A stretch of 64,000 nucleotides of DNA, from positions 3,100,001 to 3,164,000 of the forward strand of contig NZ_CP194902.1 in NCBI RefSeq assembly GCF_051027545.1, written 5' to 3'. Position 1 is the stretch's first letter, and the number at the start of each line of letters is the position of its first letter. Origin of the DNA: Methylocaldum sp002005105. GTDB taxonomy: Bacteria; Pseudomonadota; Gammaproteobacteria; Methylococcales; Methylococcaceae. The notes beneath the pieces were generated by a model, which was not told the DNA's origin, did not search any database, and worked only from the letters and a program-made list of their open reading frames with translations. Below are positions 45,823 to 57,916 of the stretch, piece after piece. Both the position numbers and the translations under genes were made by a program.

Positions 45823-46551
45823 TCAGCGGTGGGTATATGTGGCTCTCAATGCCTCTAGATCCAGTATACGGATATGTTTATGGCGGACCGTAATCAGCCC
45901 GGCATCTTCTAGATTCCGCAAGGTACGGCTGACCGTCTCGAGTGCTAATCCCAAAAAATTGCCTATTTCCTGACGAGTAAGGGTGAGATTGAAGTCCACC
46001 GGCGAAAAGCCGCGTTTTCGAAGGCGGTCGGACAGATTCAGGATAAACATGGCAACCCGGTCTTCTGCCGCGCGCTTGTTGACAATTACTTGATCCGTTT
46101 CCTCGTCCAGCTTGGCGCTGGCATGGCGGAAAAGTTCCCGCAGCAAATTCGGTACTTCGTGGCACAATTGGTCGAGTTGATTGGCGGGAAGTTCGCAGTA
46201 GCTCAAGGTTTCGAGCGCGATTGCAGAGCACTTGTGGTGATTCGTGGCCAGTGCGTCGAAACCTAATAGTTCCCCCGGTAACAGCAAGCCGGTGATGTAT
46301 TCGTAGCCTTGCGCGTCGTAAATGACGGTCTTGGCCGTTCCTCCCTTGATCGCGATGACCCCGCGGAACTTGTCGCCCTCGCGGAAGAGATGCTCGCCTC
46401 GTTGTAAGGTTTTCTTACGAGCGACGATGCGGCTGATGCGTTCGATATCCTCCTGGGCTAATCCCCGAGGAATGCACAATGAAGTCAAACTGCAATTTTG
46501 ACAGGTAACTTGCAGTTTCGTCTTAAGGTCGAGCGAAGGTGTTGTGGTCAC
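45823..46551 (-). CDS. fnr: FNR-type oxygen-responsive regulator
   Basis: 242 residues of the Crp/Fnr family. The iron-sulfur cysteines are present at 17, 20, 26 (CQNCSLTSLC) and 108 (HHKCSA). The C-terminal HTH (LTRQEIGNFLGLALETVSRTL) has the ExxSR contact residues of FNR. It switches gene expression at low oxygen. A truncated globin gene follows on the opposite strand. Confidence 0.94.
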   Translation of the reverse strand: MTTTPSLDLKTKLQVTCQNCSLTSLCIPRGLAQEDIERISRIVARKKTLQRGEHLFREGDKFRGVIAIKGGTAKTVIYDAQGYEYITGLLLPGELLGFDALATNHHKCSAIALETLSYCELPANQLDQLCHEVPNLLRELFRHASAKLDEETDQVIVNKRAAEDRVAMFILNLSDRLRKRGFSPVDFNLTLTRQEIGNFLGLALETVSRTLRNLEDAGLITVRHKHIRILDLEALRATYTHR

Positions 46552-46862
46552 GAGTTCGATTGGACGGATAATCAGCCGGGATAAACCGTTTGCAGTTTTT
46601 GACGATTGGTAACAAGTCGGAGGCGGATGCTAATAGTTGCTCAAGCCGCGTATTCCATCGCATGAGCGCCCATAATCGCGAGGCGATGGCCTTGCGTCAA
46701 GTCATCAAGCGGATAACCAGCGTGTATCGCTAGCGCGGTTGATTCGCTCGCGGTGTTTTATATTAAACATATCATCTCAAATTGGGGAGACCGCCCGATC
46801 GAGTTAAACCGCTCAGGAACCGAACCTGTTAAAATTCGCGCGATTTTTGACGTATCGGAATT
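46552..46862. other. Divergent control region of fnr and globin genes
   Basis: 311 bases without a gene. I looked for an FNR site (TTGAT-N4-ATCAA) and saw none that fits; CTTGCGTCAAGTCATCAAGC has the wrong spacing. Confidence 0.5.
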
Positions 46863-47261
46863 ATGATGAATCCCCCCGACGTAATGACCCCGTACCAACT
46901 CGTCGGCGGCGAGAGCGCCGTTCGGGAACTGGTGGAAAGATTTTACGGGTACATGGATGTAATGCCGGAAGCTCTCGATATTCGAGCGATGCATCCTGCG
47001 GATTTGGCCGGTTCGAAAGACAAGCTGTTCAAGTTTCTGTCCGGTTGGCTGGGAGGTCCCGATCTTTTTCAGGAGGAGTTCGGGCATCCGCGCCTTCGGA
47101 TGCGGCATTTTCCGTTTTCTATCGGCACGAAGGAACGGGATCAATGGCTGCTTTGTATGTATAAGGCTCTCGACGATATGCCCCTGGACCCCGCTTTGCG
47201 CGAGTCTCTGGCCCGGGCATTCGCGCAGACTGCGACTCACATGATCAACCGGGGCGAGTAA
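46863..47261 (+). CDS. Group II truncated hemoglobin
   Basis: 132 residues. Short 2-over-2 globin: LVGGESAVRELVERFYGYM (helices A/B), GHPRLRMRHFPF (proximal His F8 region) and DQWLLCMYKAL with the Trp of group II. Binds O2 or NO; a protective role against nitric oxide or in oxygen handling is inferred. It opens a run that continues with an ATPase and metA. Confidence 0.93.
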   Translation: MMNPPDVMTPYQLVGGESAVRELVERFYGYMDVMPEALDIRAMHPADLAGSKDKLFKFLSGWLGGPDLFQEEFGHPRLRMRHFPFSIGTKERDQWLLCMYKALDDMPLDPALRESLARAFAQTATHMINRGE

Positions 47262-47292
47262 CCGCTCATTACACACTGACACGGAACATACC

Positions 47293-48132
47293 ATGAGAAT
47301 GAGCCCCAAGGCGTTCTTGGACTGGGAGACCAAACGCATCACGCTGCTGGGCATGTCCGGCGTCGGCAAAACGACGCTGGCCAATAGTTTGCCCAAGAAG
47401 ACGTGGTTCCATTACTCCGGCGACTATCGAATCGGCACCCGGTATCTGGACGAGCCGATTCTCGACAATATCAAGCGGCAAGCCATGGACGTGCCGTTCT
47501 TGCGCGATTTGCTGCGTTCCGATTCGATTTATATCCGCAGCAACATCACCGTAGACAACTTGGCGCCGGTTTCGACGTTCCTCGGGAAAATCGGCGATCC
47601 GGCGAAGGGCGGACTCACTCCGGCCGAGTTCAAGCGTCGTCAGGCCCTGCACCGGCAGGCCGAAATCGCCGCCATGCGCGACGTGCCGGAATTTATCGAA
47701 AAGGTCGACTCTATCTACGGCTACAAGCATTTCATCAATGACGCGGGCGGCAGCGTCTGCGAACTGGAAGATCCGGAAACCATCAGGATTCTCGCCGAGC
47801 ACACGATTATTCTGTATATCAAGACCACTCCGGAATTGGAGCATCTTCTAATCGAGCGCGCTCAACGCGATCCCAAGCCGCTGTACTATCGGGAAGAGTT
47901 TCTGGACCGGCAACTCGCCGAATTCATGGCGGAAAAAGCCTATTCGGCCATCGAGGATATCCCGCCGGACGAATTCGTTTCCTGGGTGTTTCCCCGGCTG
48001 TTCCGCGCGCGCTTGCCCAATTACCAGGCCATCGCCGACGAATACGGCTACACCGTCGATGCCAATGAGATTGCGAACGTTCGAGGTGAGGACGATTTCA
48101 TTCGTCTCATCATGGACGCCTTGGCGCGCTGA
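47293..48132 (+). CDS. P-loop ATPase next to metA
   Basis: 279 residues with a Walker A loop GMSGVGKTT at 20-28. Downstream HFINDAGGSVCEL and IILYIKTTPELEHLLIERAQ complete a kinase-like NTP-binding fold. Not recognised as a named enzyme; relatives I have seen described are simply ATPases beside homoserine acyltransferase genes. It lies 34 bases before metA, so a shared methionine-related role is inferred. An ATG at 47299 is an alternative start. Confidence 0.7.
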   Translation: MRMSPKAFLDWETKRITLLGMSGVGKTTLANSLPKKTWFHYSGDYRIGTRYLDEPILDNIKRQAMDVPFLRDLLRSDSIYIRSNITVDNLAPVSTFLGKIGDPAKGGLTPAEFKRRQALHRQAEIAAMRDVPEFIEKVDSIYGYKHFINDAGGSVCELEDPETIRILAEHTIILYIKTTPELEHLLIERAQRDPKPLYYREEFLDRQLAEFMAEKAYSAIEDIPPDEFVSWVFPRLFRARLPNYQAIADEYGYTVDANEIANVRGEDDFIRLIMDALAR

Positions 48133-48165
48133 TCGCGTTAATTCAGTTTCGGAGAGCTTGAAGAC

Positions 48166-49236
48166 ATGTCTTTGGTAGCGCACACCGAATTGCCCACGTT
48201 CAGGCGCTTGAGGGAGGAGGGGCAGGAAATCCTCTCGGTCGAGCGCGCTCGCCATCAGGACATCCGAGAAATGCATATCGGGCTTCTCAATATGATGCCG
48301 GATTCGGCTCTGGAGGCGACCGAGCGGCAATTTTTTCGCCTGGTTGGGGCCGCCAATCCGATCGTGCAGTTTCACATGCATCCGTTCACGATCGAAGGCA
48401 TACAGCGGAGCGAACAGGCGCAAAACCATATCGACCGCTATTACGAGACCTTCGGGCAAATCAAGCGCGATGGGCTCGACGGGCTGATCGTGAGCGGCGC
48501 GAACGTCACTCATCCGCATCTTCCTGAGGAGGCGTTCTGGCAACCGTTGACCGAAGTGTTCGACTGGGCGAAGCAGAACGTCACGTCCATTTTATGTTCG
48601 TGTCTTGCGACCCATGCGCTGTTTCAGTATTGCCACGGCGTAGAGCGCACTCATTTGGGCTTCAAGCGTTGGGGAGTCTATTCCCACCGAGTGGTCGAGC
48701 GGCGCCATCCTTTGGTTGCCGACATCAATACCCGTTTCGACGTGCCTCACTCCCGTTACAATGAAATTTTTCGGGAAGATATGGAAGCTGCCGGGCTTAA
48801 AGTTCTGGTTGAAAGCGAGGAGGCGGGCGTCCATCTCGCGGTGAGCCCGGACCTGTTCCGCGTAGTCTATTTCCAAGGGCATCCGGAGTACGACACGATC
48901 AGCCTGCTGAAGGAGTACAAGCGCGAAGTGATGCGCCACTACTACGGAGAACGCGAGGATTATCCGCCGTTTCCGGAACATTATTTCAATTTGGACGTGG
49001 GCGGTGTACTTAACGAATACGGTCAACATCTCCGAAGCGCCCGGCGCCTTGGCAAAACGCCTCCGGAGTTTCCCGAAGAGGAGGTGATCCGGCATTTGGA
49101 CAACACTTGGCGGGATACTGCGAAAGCGGTGTTCAACAATTGGTTGGGGTGTATTTACCAAGTCACCGATCAGGACCGCCGTAAACCGTTTATGGACCAT
49201 ATCGATCCCGATAATCCTCTGGGGCTAAGAATATGA
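48166..49236 (+). CDS. metA: Homoserine O-acyltransferase MetA family
   Basis: 356 residues, longer than E. coli MetA (309). Activates homoserine with succinyl- or acetyl-CoA in methionine synthesis. The catalytic Cys is probably Cys146 in SILCSCLATHA, and FKRWGVYSH, VPHSRYNEIF and the GHPEYD site are conserved. The residue that separates succinyl (Gly) from acetyl (Glu) forms in characterised MetA proteins aligns here with Thr115 (GANVT), so the acyl donor is open. Confidence 0.9.
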   Translation: MSLVAHTELPTFRRLREEGQEILSVERARHQDIREMHIGLLNMMPDSALEATERQFFRLVGAANPIVQFHMHPFTIEGIQRSEQAQNHIDRYYETFGQIKRDGLDGLIVSGANVTHPHLPEEAFWQPLTEVFDWAKQNVTSILCSCLATHALFQYCHGVERTHLGFKRWGVYSHRVVERRHPLVADINTRFDVPHSRYNEIFREDMEAAGLKVLVESEEAGVHLAVSPDLFRVVYFQGHPEYDTISLLKEYKREVMRHYYGEREDYPPFPEHYFNLDVGGVLNEYGQHLRSARRLGKTPPEFPEEEVIRHLDNTWRDTAKAVFNNWLGCIYQVTDQDRRKPFMDHIDPDNPLGLRI

Positions 49237-49424
49237 TTCGGCGTGGCTCTGTGCGGAACCGCGATTAGTCGTTCCGAGTCGTATCTCCGAAACTCGGGAC
49301 GATGGGGCGCACGTACGGCGAACTCCGGCCGCTCGAAAACTGATCATGGATTATCCAGACTGATGACAGATCAGGCCTATTTATGTCACCTTCTTTGCCC
49401 TTAGAACGAGAACAGGAGATAGCC

Positions 49425-49661
49425 ATGTCCGAACCGACCATCCCTCAGAAGGCCCCGTACGCCATGGATCTAGCGCCGGGTAAATACTGGTGGTGTGCCT
49501 GCGGGCGATCCGCCAAGCAACCGTTTTGTGACGGTTCCCATAAGGGAACGGAGTTTTCGCCAGTAGTTTTCGAACTTGCCGAGGCAAAGAAAGTCTGGCT
49601 CTGCGGCTGCAAGCATACCGATAAGCAACCCATGTGCGACGGAACCCACAGCCGATTGTGA
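49425..49661 (+). CDS. Double CDGSH iron-sulfur domain protein
   Basis: 78 residues with two CDGSH zinc-finger-like motifs, CACGRSAKQPFCDGSH and CGCKHTDKQPMCDGTH. Each has three Cys and one His to hold a 2Fe-2S cluster. Soluble redox or cluster-transfer protein of unknown role. ATG 49425 follows CAGGAGAT; the longer frame from 49383 lacks a ribosome site. Confidence 0.93.
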   Translation: MSEPTIPQKAPYAMDLAPGKYWWCACGRSAKQPFCDGSHKGTEFSPVVFELAEAKKVWLCGCKHTDKQPMCDGTHSRL

Positions 49662-49772
49662 AGACTCCGAAGGGCGGGGCGTCGACCGGACGGTTGACTG
49701 ACCCTCATAGACAGCAGATGCCCATTTTTCGTAAAATCCCCGTTAAATTAGCGATATCCACGAATAACAGCA

Positions 49773-49804
49773 ACGGGACGGACCATATGGTCCCTCCCGT
49801 TTTG
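49773..49804 (+). promoter_or_regulatory. Leader hairpin with short T-run before carA
   Basis: ACGGGA-C-GGACCATATGGTCC-C-TCCCGT folds into a long near-perfect stem and is followed by TTTTG, 24 bases before the carA start. It resembles an intrinsic terminator placed in a leader, which would suit attenuation of carAB. Confidence 0.5.
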
Positions 49805-49824
49805 CATGTCTAAGGTGACACAAA

Positions 49825-50985
49825 TTGAACACGCTCGCATTGCTGGCCTTGGAAGACGGCACCGTTTTTCGGGGTATATCCATCGGAGCAGAAGATTGTT
49901 CCGTCGGTGAAGTGGTTTTCAACACGTCCATAACCGGCTACCAGGAAATCCTGACGGACCCGTCCTATGCCCGCCAAATCGTAACGCTCACGTATCCGCA
50001 CATCGGTAACGTCGGCATCAACCGTGAAGACGTGGAGTCGGGGGGCGTCTACGCCAGCGGACTGGTTGTTCGCGACGTGCCGACGCGCTTGAGCAATTGG
50101 CGGGCCGACAAGGGGCTCCCGGAGTATCTGAAAGAAAATAGGGTGGTTGGCATTGCCGGAATCGACACCCGGAAACTGACCCGCACTCTTCGCGACAAGG
50201 GAGCCCAGCGCGGTTGCCTTATCGCCGGCAAAGAGATCGACCCGGATTATGCCGTCGCCAAAGCGCGGGAATTTCCGGGGCTGCAAGGCATGGACCTGGC
50301 CAAGGAGGTCACCGCACGACAAAGCTATGCGTGGTTGGAAACGTCCTGGCAGCTCGGGCAGGGATACGGCGAACTCGATCAGAATCGCTTCCATGTGGTC
50401 GCATATGATTTCGGCGTCAAACGCAATATTCTTCGCCTTCTCGCCGACAGGGGTTGCCGCTTGACGGTAGTTCCGGCCACGGCATCGGCCCGTGAGGTTC
50501 TGGCATTGAACCCGGACGGAATCTTCTTATCGAACGGACCGGGCGATCCCGAGCCTTGCGATTACGCCATCCAAGCAATCCGGGAGTTTCTGGACATCCA
50601 GATTCCGGTATTCGGTATATGTCTCGGCCATCAGTTGTTAGCTTTGGCAAGCGGCGCGAGGACGATGAAGATGAAGTTCGGTCACCACGGCGCCAACCAC
50701 CCCGTTCAGGAACTGGATACCGGTCGCGTATTGATCACGAGCCAAAATCACGGCTTTGCTGTGGACGAAGGCAGCCTGCCGCGAAACGTACGACCGATCT
50801 ACCGCTCGCTCTTCGACGGCAGCCTGCAGGGCATCGAGCTGACCGATCGCCCGGCCTTCAGTTTTCAAGGCCATCCCGAGGCCAGTCCCGGACCGCACGA
50901 CCTGACGCCGTTGTTCGACCGCTTTATCGAAAGCATGGCCTGTCGCCAGGACGGCCGGTCCGCACGCACGGTACCCGCAGGTTGA
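49825..50985 (+). CDS. carA: Carbamoyl-phosphate synthase small subunit
   Basis: 386 residues. Class I glutamine amidotransferase that feeds ammonia to CarB, for arginine and pyrimidine synthesis. The N-terminal domain begins LALLALEDGTVFRGISIG, and the amidotransferase domain has FGICLGHQLLALA (nucleophile Cys) and FQGHPEASPGPHDL. The TTG start at 49825 is the only possible start before the conserved region, because TGA stands three codons upstream; it follows AGGTGA. Confidence 0.96.
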   Translation: MNTLALLALEDGTVFRGISIGAEDCSVGEVVFNTSITGYQEILTDPSYARQIVTLTYPHIGNVGINREDVESGGVYASGLVVRDVPTRLSNWRADKGLPEYLKENRVVGIAGIDTRKLTRTLRDKGAQRGCLIAGKEIDPDYAVAKAREFPGLQGMDLAKEVTARQSYAWLETSWQLGQGYGELDQNRFHVVAYDFGVKRNILRLLADRGCRLTVVPATASAREVLALNPDGIFLSNGPGDPEPCDYAIQAIREFLDIQIPVFGICLGHQLLALASGARTMKMKFGHHGANHPVQELDTGRVLITSQNHGFAVDEGSLPRNVRPIYRSLFDGSLQGIELTDRPAFSFQGHPEASPGPHDLTPLFDRFIESMACRQDGRSARTVPAG

Positions 50986-51045
50986 GTTTATTCGCACAGT
51001 CCGGAACGGTTTTCGCTCAGACATAGATCAACGATACAACGCTTC

Positions 51046-54270
<3,225 letters not shown>

Positions 54271-54289
54271 CTTTTGAGGAAACGCAACT

Positions 54290-54766
54290 ATGAATAAAGT
54301 TCCACTGACCGCCCGTGGGGCAGAAAAGCTGCGCGAAGAGCTTAACCACCTTAAGACAGTCATGCGCCCGAGGATTATCGAAGCCATCGCCGAGGCTCGG
54401 TCGCACGGCGATTTGAAGGAAAACGCGGAATATCACGCGGCGCGCGAGCAACAGGGATTTACCGAAGGCCGGATCAAGGAAATCGAGGCCAAGTTGGCGC
54501 ACGCTCAAATCATCGATGTGACGACGCTCAATGCCGGGGGCAAGGTGGTTTTTGGGGCCACGGTCGAGCTTGAAGACATGGGCAGCGGCGATTCGGTGAC
54601 TTACCAAATCGTCGGCGAGGATGAAGCCAATATCAAGGAAGGACTGATCTCCATCACCTCGCCCATCGCCCGGGCGCTGATCGGCAAGCGGGAGGGCGAT
54701 GTCGCGACGGTACAGGCGCCGGGTGGCGTAAGGGAATTCGAAGTTTGCTCGGTCAAATATATTTAG
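54290..54766 (+). CDS. greA: Transcription elongation factor GreA
   Basis: 158 residues. N-terminal antiparallel coiled coil with its acidic tip (EARSHGDLKENAEYHAAREQ) and C-terminal FKBP-like domain (YQIVGEDEANIKEGLISITSPIARALIGK). It restarts backtracked RNA polymerase by stimulating transcript cleavage. Ends directly against the convergent yhbY stop. Confidence 0.97.
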   Translation: MNKVPLTARGAEKLREELNHLKTVMRPRIIEAIAEARSHGDLKENAEYHAAREQQGFTEGRIKEIEAKLAHAQIIDVTTLNAGGKVVFGATVELEDMGSGDSVTYQIVGEDEANIKEGLISITSPIARALIGKREGDVATVQAPGGVREFEVCSVKYI

Positions 54767-55039
54767 TTATTTCTTGTCAGGATTTTGCCGATAAAGCGTG
54801 ATGATATGGCCGATCGATTGAATCAATTCGGCGCCCAGTTCTCCGCAGATCTGGGCGGTCATCTCGCGGCGTTCTTCTCGGTCGGCGGCGTTCACCCGCA
54901 CCTTGATCAATTCATGATGGTCCAAGGCTAAACCGATCTCGTTCAATACGGCGGGTGTGATTCCCGCCTGGCCGGTGATGACGACGGGTTTCAGGGAATG
55001 GGCCTTGGCACGCAAGAATTTCTTATAATCAGATTTCAA
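54767..55039 (-). CDS. yhbY: Ribosome assembly RNA-binding protein YhbY
   Basis: 90 residues from a TTG start. CRM-domain protein of 50S assembly, with FLRAKAHSLKPVVITGQAGITPAVLNEI and HHELIKVRVN. TTG 55039 follows GAGGAAAT and gives the usual family length. An ATG at 55081 would add 14 residues, but it lies only 6 bases from the divergent rlmE ATG and has no ribosome site. Convergent with greA. Confidence 0.9.
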   Translation of the reverse strand: MKSDYKKFLRAKAHSLKPVVITGQAGITPAVLNEIGLALDHHELIKVRVNAADREERREMTAQICGELGAELIQSIGHIITLYRQNPDKK

Positions 55040-55087
55040 CTCGGATTTCCTCGGGAACTGGGATTCAATTTGGCCGTACATTAGATT

Positions 55088-55708
55088 ATGCCGCGTAGTC
55101 GAAGCAGCCGTCGTTGGCTGGCCGAACACTTTTCCGACGAATATGTAAAACAAGCCCAAGCGCTTGGCTACCGCTCACGGGCGGTGTTTAAGCTGAAAGA
55201 ATTGGACGAGCGGGAGCACTTGTTCAAGCCGGGCATGGTGGTGCTGGACTTGGGAGCCGCGCCGGGCGGTTGGTCCCAGTACGCAGCTGAGCGGATCGGA
55301 AAAAGCGGCGAAATTATAGCGCTTGATCTTCTGCCGATGGAAGCGATTCCGGGTGTGACCGCAATTCAGGGCGATTTTCGGGAAGAATCCGTATTGGAGC
55401 AGTTGCAGGCGAAACTGGAGGGCCGGCCGGTCGACCTGATCTTGTCCGATATGGCGCCCAACATGAGCGGCGCACGCGTTGTGGATCAGGCAAGAGCGAT
55501 GTATCTCGCCGAATTGGCTCTCGATACCGCCGAACAGCTCCTCAAGCCCGGCGGGAGCTTTGTGGCCAAGCTGTTCCAAGGACCCGACTTCGACGACTTC
55601 GTGCGGAAATCCCGCCAGATGTTCGGCAAGGTGTCGGTGCGAAAACCCAAAGCTTCGCGGGATCGAAGCCCCGAAGTCTATTTGGTGGCCAAGTCGAGAA
55701 AATCGTAG
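55088..55708 (+). CDS. rlmE: 23S rRNA 2'-O-methyltransferase RlmE (FtsJ)
   Basis: 206 residues. Methylates U2552 of 23S rRNA in a late 50S step. The S-adenosylmethionine site LDLGAAPGGWSQYAA and the catalytic K-D-K-E set (SRAVFKLKELDE, LSDMAPNMSG, SFVAKLFQG, SPEVYLVAK) are all present. In many gammaproteobacteria ftsH follows; here a repeat element begins within 2 bases of the stop. Confidence 0.96.
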   Translation: MPRSRSSRRWLAEHFSDEYVKQAQALGYRSRAVFKLKELDEREHLFKPGMVVLDLGAAPGGWSQYAAERIGKSGEIIALDLLPMEAIPGVTAIQGDFREESVLEQLQAKLEGRPVDLILSDMAPNMSGARVVDQARAMYLAELALDTAEQLLKPGGSFVAKLFQGPDFDDFVRKSRQMFGKVSVRKPKASRDRSPEVYLVAKSRKS

Positions 55709-55784
55709 ATTAACCCGCATTTCTCACTCTCCTCCAATCGCAAACGTCGCTTTAGTCGCGACCTTCCAATCGCAAACGGGCCTT

Positions 55785-56148
55785 TAGAGCATTTTCATAC
55801 CTACTGTACGGGCACTCGCGAGTAGGTCGGGAATCCTTCCCAATCGCAAACGGTCATCCGGGGAGCGCCCGAATGACCCTTCCAATCGCAAACGGCGTCT
55901 TCGGGAAGGGCGTGGCCGGCGCTCCCGGCCAGGCCGTTTGCGATTGGAAGGGTCATCCCAGCGCTCCTGGGATGACCGTTTGCGATTGGAGCGCCGAAGC
56001 CCCCCTTCCCGACGCCACGTCCCGGCCGAGCGTCTTCGTCGGCAAAGGATTGCCGACCTACGAATGCTTGAATCAATTTACCGTCGCCGAAGGCGCCAAC
56101 GACTCCTGCCAGGCCTGTTTTGCCGTGCGAGCGAGTGAAAACGCTCTA
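55785..56148. mobile_element. TA-flanked miniature element, copy 2
   Basis: 364 bp with ends TAGAGCATTTTCAT and TGAAAACGCTCTA, matching copy 1 at 14289-14526. It differs mainly in having four CCAATCGCAAACGG units (55840, 55882 direct; 55934, 55976 inverted) instead of one, plus the GTAGGTCGG arms (55822 and 56038-56061). It lies inside the larger element at 55711-56526. Confidence 0.8.
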
Positions 56149-56159
56149 GTCGGCCCCTT

Positions 56160-56364
56160 CCAATCGCAAACGGCATCTCTGGGAGCGTCAGAGATGCCCT
56201 TCCAATCGCAAACGGTCGCTTCGGGAGCGCCGAAGCGACCCTTCCTACTACGGACGCCGTCCCAATTGCAAACAGAGGCCGTAGGATGCTGTGAAGAACG
56301 AACCGCCCTTCGACTGGGCTCAGGACAGGCATCGTTCGCGAGCGATGCACCCAATCGCAAACGG
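56160..56364. repeat. CCAATCGCAAACGG hairpin units
   Basis: Direct copies at 56160, 56202 and 56351, and a degenerate one near 56261. The first two are followed by hairpins GGCATCTCTG-GGAGCG-TCAGAGATGCC and GGTCGCTTCG-GGAGCG-CCGAAGCGACC: the loop stays the same while both stem arms change together. Confidence 0.85.
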
Positions 56365-56523
56365 TTGCTTTAGTCGCAACCCTTCCTTGGTCGGCACATC
56401 CTATAGCCTTGGCACGGCGGCTCGACGTAGTGTCGGCTACGCCTCCGCCGTCGCTCAGTCCGTGCGGCGCGCCACAGCGGAGTTTCGACGCCGTCGCTAC
56501 GAAGGAGGGTGAGAAATGCGGGT

Positions 56524-57666
56524 TTAAACCTGCTCCCGGCTCAAGGGTATGGTTTTGGGTGGTTTTACCAACTGAGCCGGGGCGGCGTCTTCCGGCGGAA
56601 TTTCCTCTTCCCCCAATCGCGGCCAAGCCGCCAGTACCGCCTTGACCAATGTCGCCAAGGGAATGGCGAAAAACACGCCCCAGAATCCCCAGAACCCGCC
56701 GAAAAACAAGATGGCGACGATGATGGCCACCGGGTGCAGGTTGACCACTTCGGAAAACAGCAGCGGTACTAATACGACCCCGTCCAGGGCCTGAATGATG
56801 CCGTAAGCCAGCAGCAAATACCAAAAATCGTCGGTGAGTCCCCACTGGAAGAAAGCCACGATCATCACCGGAAACGTTACCAATGTCGCGCCGACGTAGG
56901 GAATGATCACCGAGAGCCCCATCAGCACCGCGAGCAGCAGCGAGTAATTGAGCCCCATCAGCGAGAACACCGCATAGCTGACGGCGAGCAGCACCGTGAC
57001 CTCGAAGAACTTTCCGCGTACGTAATTTCCGATTTGCATGTCTACCTCGCGCCACACACGGGTAGAAAGATTGCGGTCGCGGGGCATGTATTGGCTAAAC
57101 CAACCGAGGATGTAGTCCTTGTCTTTAAGGAAGAAAAACACCAGCAACGGCACCAGGATCAGATAGACGATCAAAGTGATGGCGCTGACCAAGGACGCGT
57201 ACGAATAAGTCAGCATGGATTGGCCCCAGGCGAGGAGTTCTCTCCGTACCACGCCGGTCAATTCGTAGATCTGTTCCTCGGTAATGAAGTTCGGATACTG
57301 CTGCGGCAGCTGCATCACCAGCATTTGTCCGCGGTTCATCCAAGCCGGCAGCTGCTCTATGAGTTGCACGGTTTGCTGATAAAGGAGCGGCAGGAGTGCG
57401 ACGAACAAAAACAATAGAAAAGCGAGGAAAAGTACGTAGACGATGATGACTGCGGCAAGGCGGGGCAGCTTTTTCCGCACGCCGATTGCGACTAGGCCTT
57501 CCAGCAGATAGGCAATGACGCCTGCCGCGAATACCGGCATGAGCATCTGCCCCAAACTGATCACCAGCACGAAACCGACGATCAAAAGAATTGCGAAAGA
57601 GACGGCCTGCGAGTTCGGCAGCACTCGCTTGACCCAGTCACTCAACCATTCCCGCACGCTTTGCAT
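56524..57666 (-). CDS. AI-2E family transporter (PerM-like), second copy
   Basis: 380 residues with about eight helices: FAILLIVGFVLVISLGQMLMPVFAAGVIAYLLEGLVAIG at the start and, near the end, LSVIIPYVGATLV and ALDGVVLVPLLFSEVVNLHPVAIIVAILFFGGFWGF. Same family as 43903-44988 but clearly a different member. Its last codons lie at the edge of a repeat element. Substrate unknown. Confidence 0.9.
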   Translation of the reverse strand: MQSVREWLSDWVKRVLPNSQAVSFAILLIVGFVLVISLGQMLMPVFAAGVIAYLLEGLVAIGVRKKLPRLAAVIIVYVLFLAFLLFLFVALLPLLYQQTVQLIEQLPAWMNRGQMLVMQLPQQYPNFITEEQIYELTGVVRRELLAWGQSMLTYSYASLVSAITLIVYLILVPLLVFFFLKDKDYILGWFSQYMPRDRNLSTRVWREVDMQIGNYVRGKFFEVTVLLAVSYAVFSLMGLNYSLLLAVLMGLSVIIPYVGATLVTFPVMIVAFFQWGLTDDFWYLLLAYGIIQALDGVVLVPLLFSEVVNLHPVAIIVAILFFGGFWGFWGVFFAIPLATLVKAVLAAWPRLGEEEIPPEDAAPAQLVKPPKTIPLSREQV

Positions 57667-57800
57667 GGTGAGAAGTTGCCCTTGTTATGAATTGTTGTTG
57701 TGTATTGGCGGACAAATAGTACAACAAACCCGTTGGACGAATAATGGACGTGCGCCAAGTACCTTGATTTCAATACATTTTAAAGCTTTTCTTGCACAAT

Positions 57801-57809
57801 TTATCCACA
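57801..57809 (+). promoter_or_regulatory. DnaA box upstream of nrdA
   Basis: TTATCCACA is an exact match to the DnaA box, 108 bases before the nrdA start. E. coli nrdAB also has DnaA boxes in its promoter region, so DnaA control of nucleotide reduction is plausible here. Confidence 0.7.
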
Positions 57810-57843
57810 GGCCCTCAACAGAGTAAACCACAGGATGTTGTGC

Positions 57844-57875
57844 TTGACGATATGGCGGACCACATTCTATAGTGT
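57844..57875 (+). promoter_or_regulatory. nrdA promoter with overlapping NrdR-like box
   Basis: TTGACG (57844-57849), an 18-base spacer and TATAGT (57868-57873) form a sigma-70-like promoter. CCACATTCTATAGTGT (57860-57875) covers the -10 and resembles the NrdR box (acaCwAtATaTwGtgt), with its right half matched best. Just downstream GTATGT-N6-ACATAC is a second small palindrome. Confidence 0.6.
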
Positions 57876-57916
57876 ATGTCGTAATACATACAGCCATCCT
57901 CGGAGGACACGCATCT

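Larger units (their letters stand above)
55711..56526. mobile_element. Inverted-repeat element with ACCCGCATTTCTCA ends, nested
   Basis: Ends are ACCCGCATTTCTCA at 55713 and its complement TGAGAAATGCGGGT near 56510, with TA at each edge. Related to the element at 21786-22158, with the same GTGCGGCGCGCCACAGCGG right arm (56461-56480). The 816-bp interior carries the second TA-flanked miniature element (55785-56148) and many CCAATCGCAAACGG hairpin units. No coding capacity. The right edge overlaps the stop codon of the permease at 56524. Confidence 0.75.

Noticed and set aside
46679..46710. FNR site near the fnr/globin genes
   Set aside because: TTG and ATCAA half-sites are present but the spacing does not match TTGAT-N4-ATCAA.
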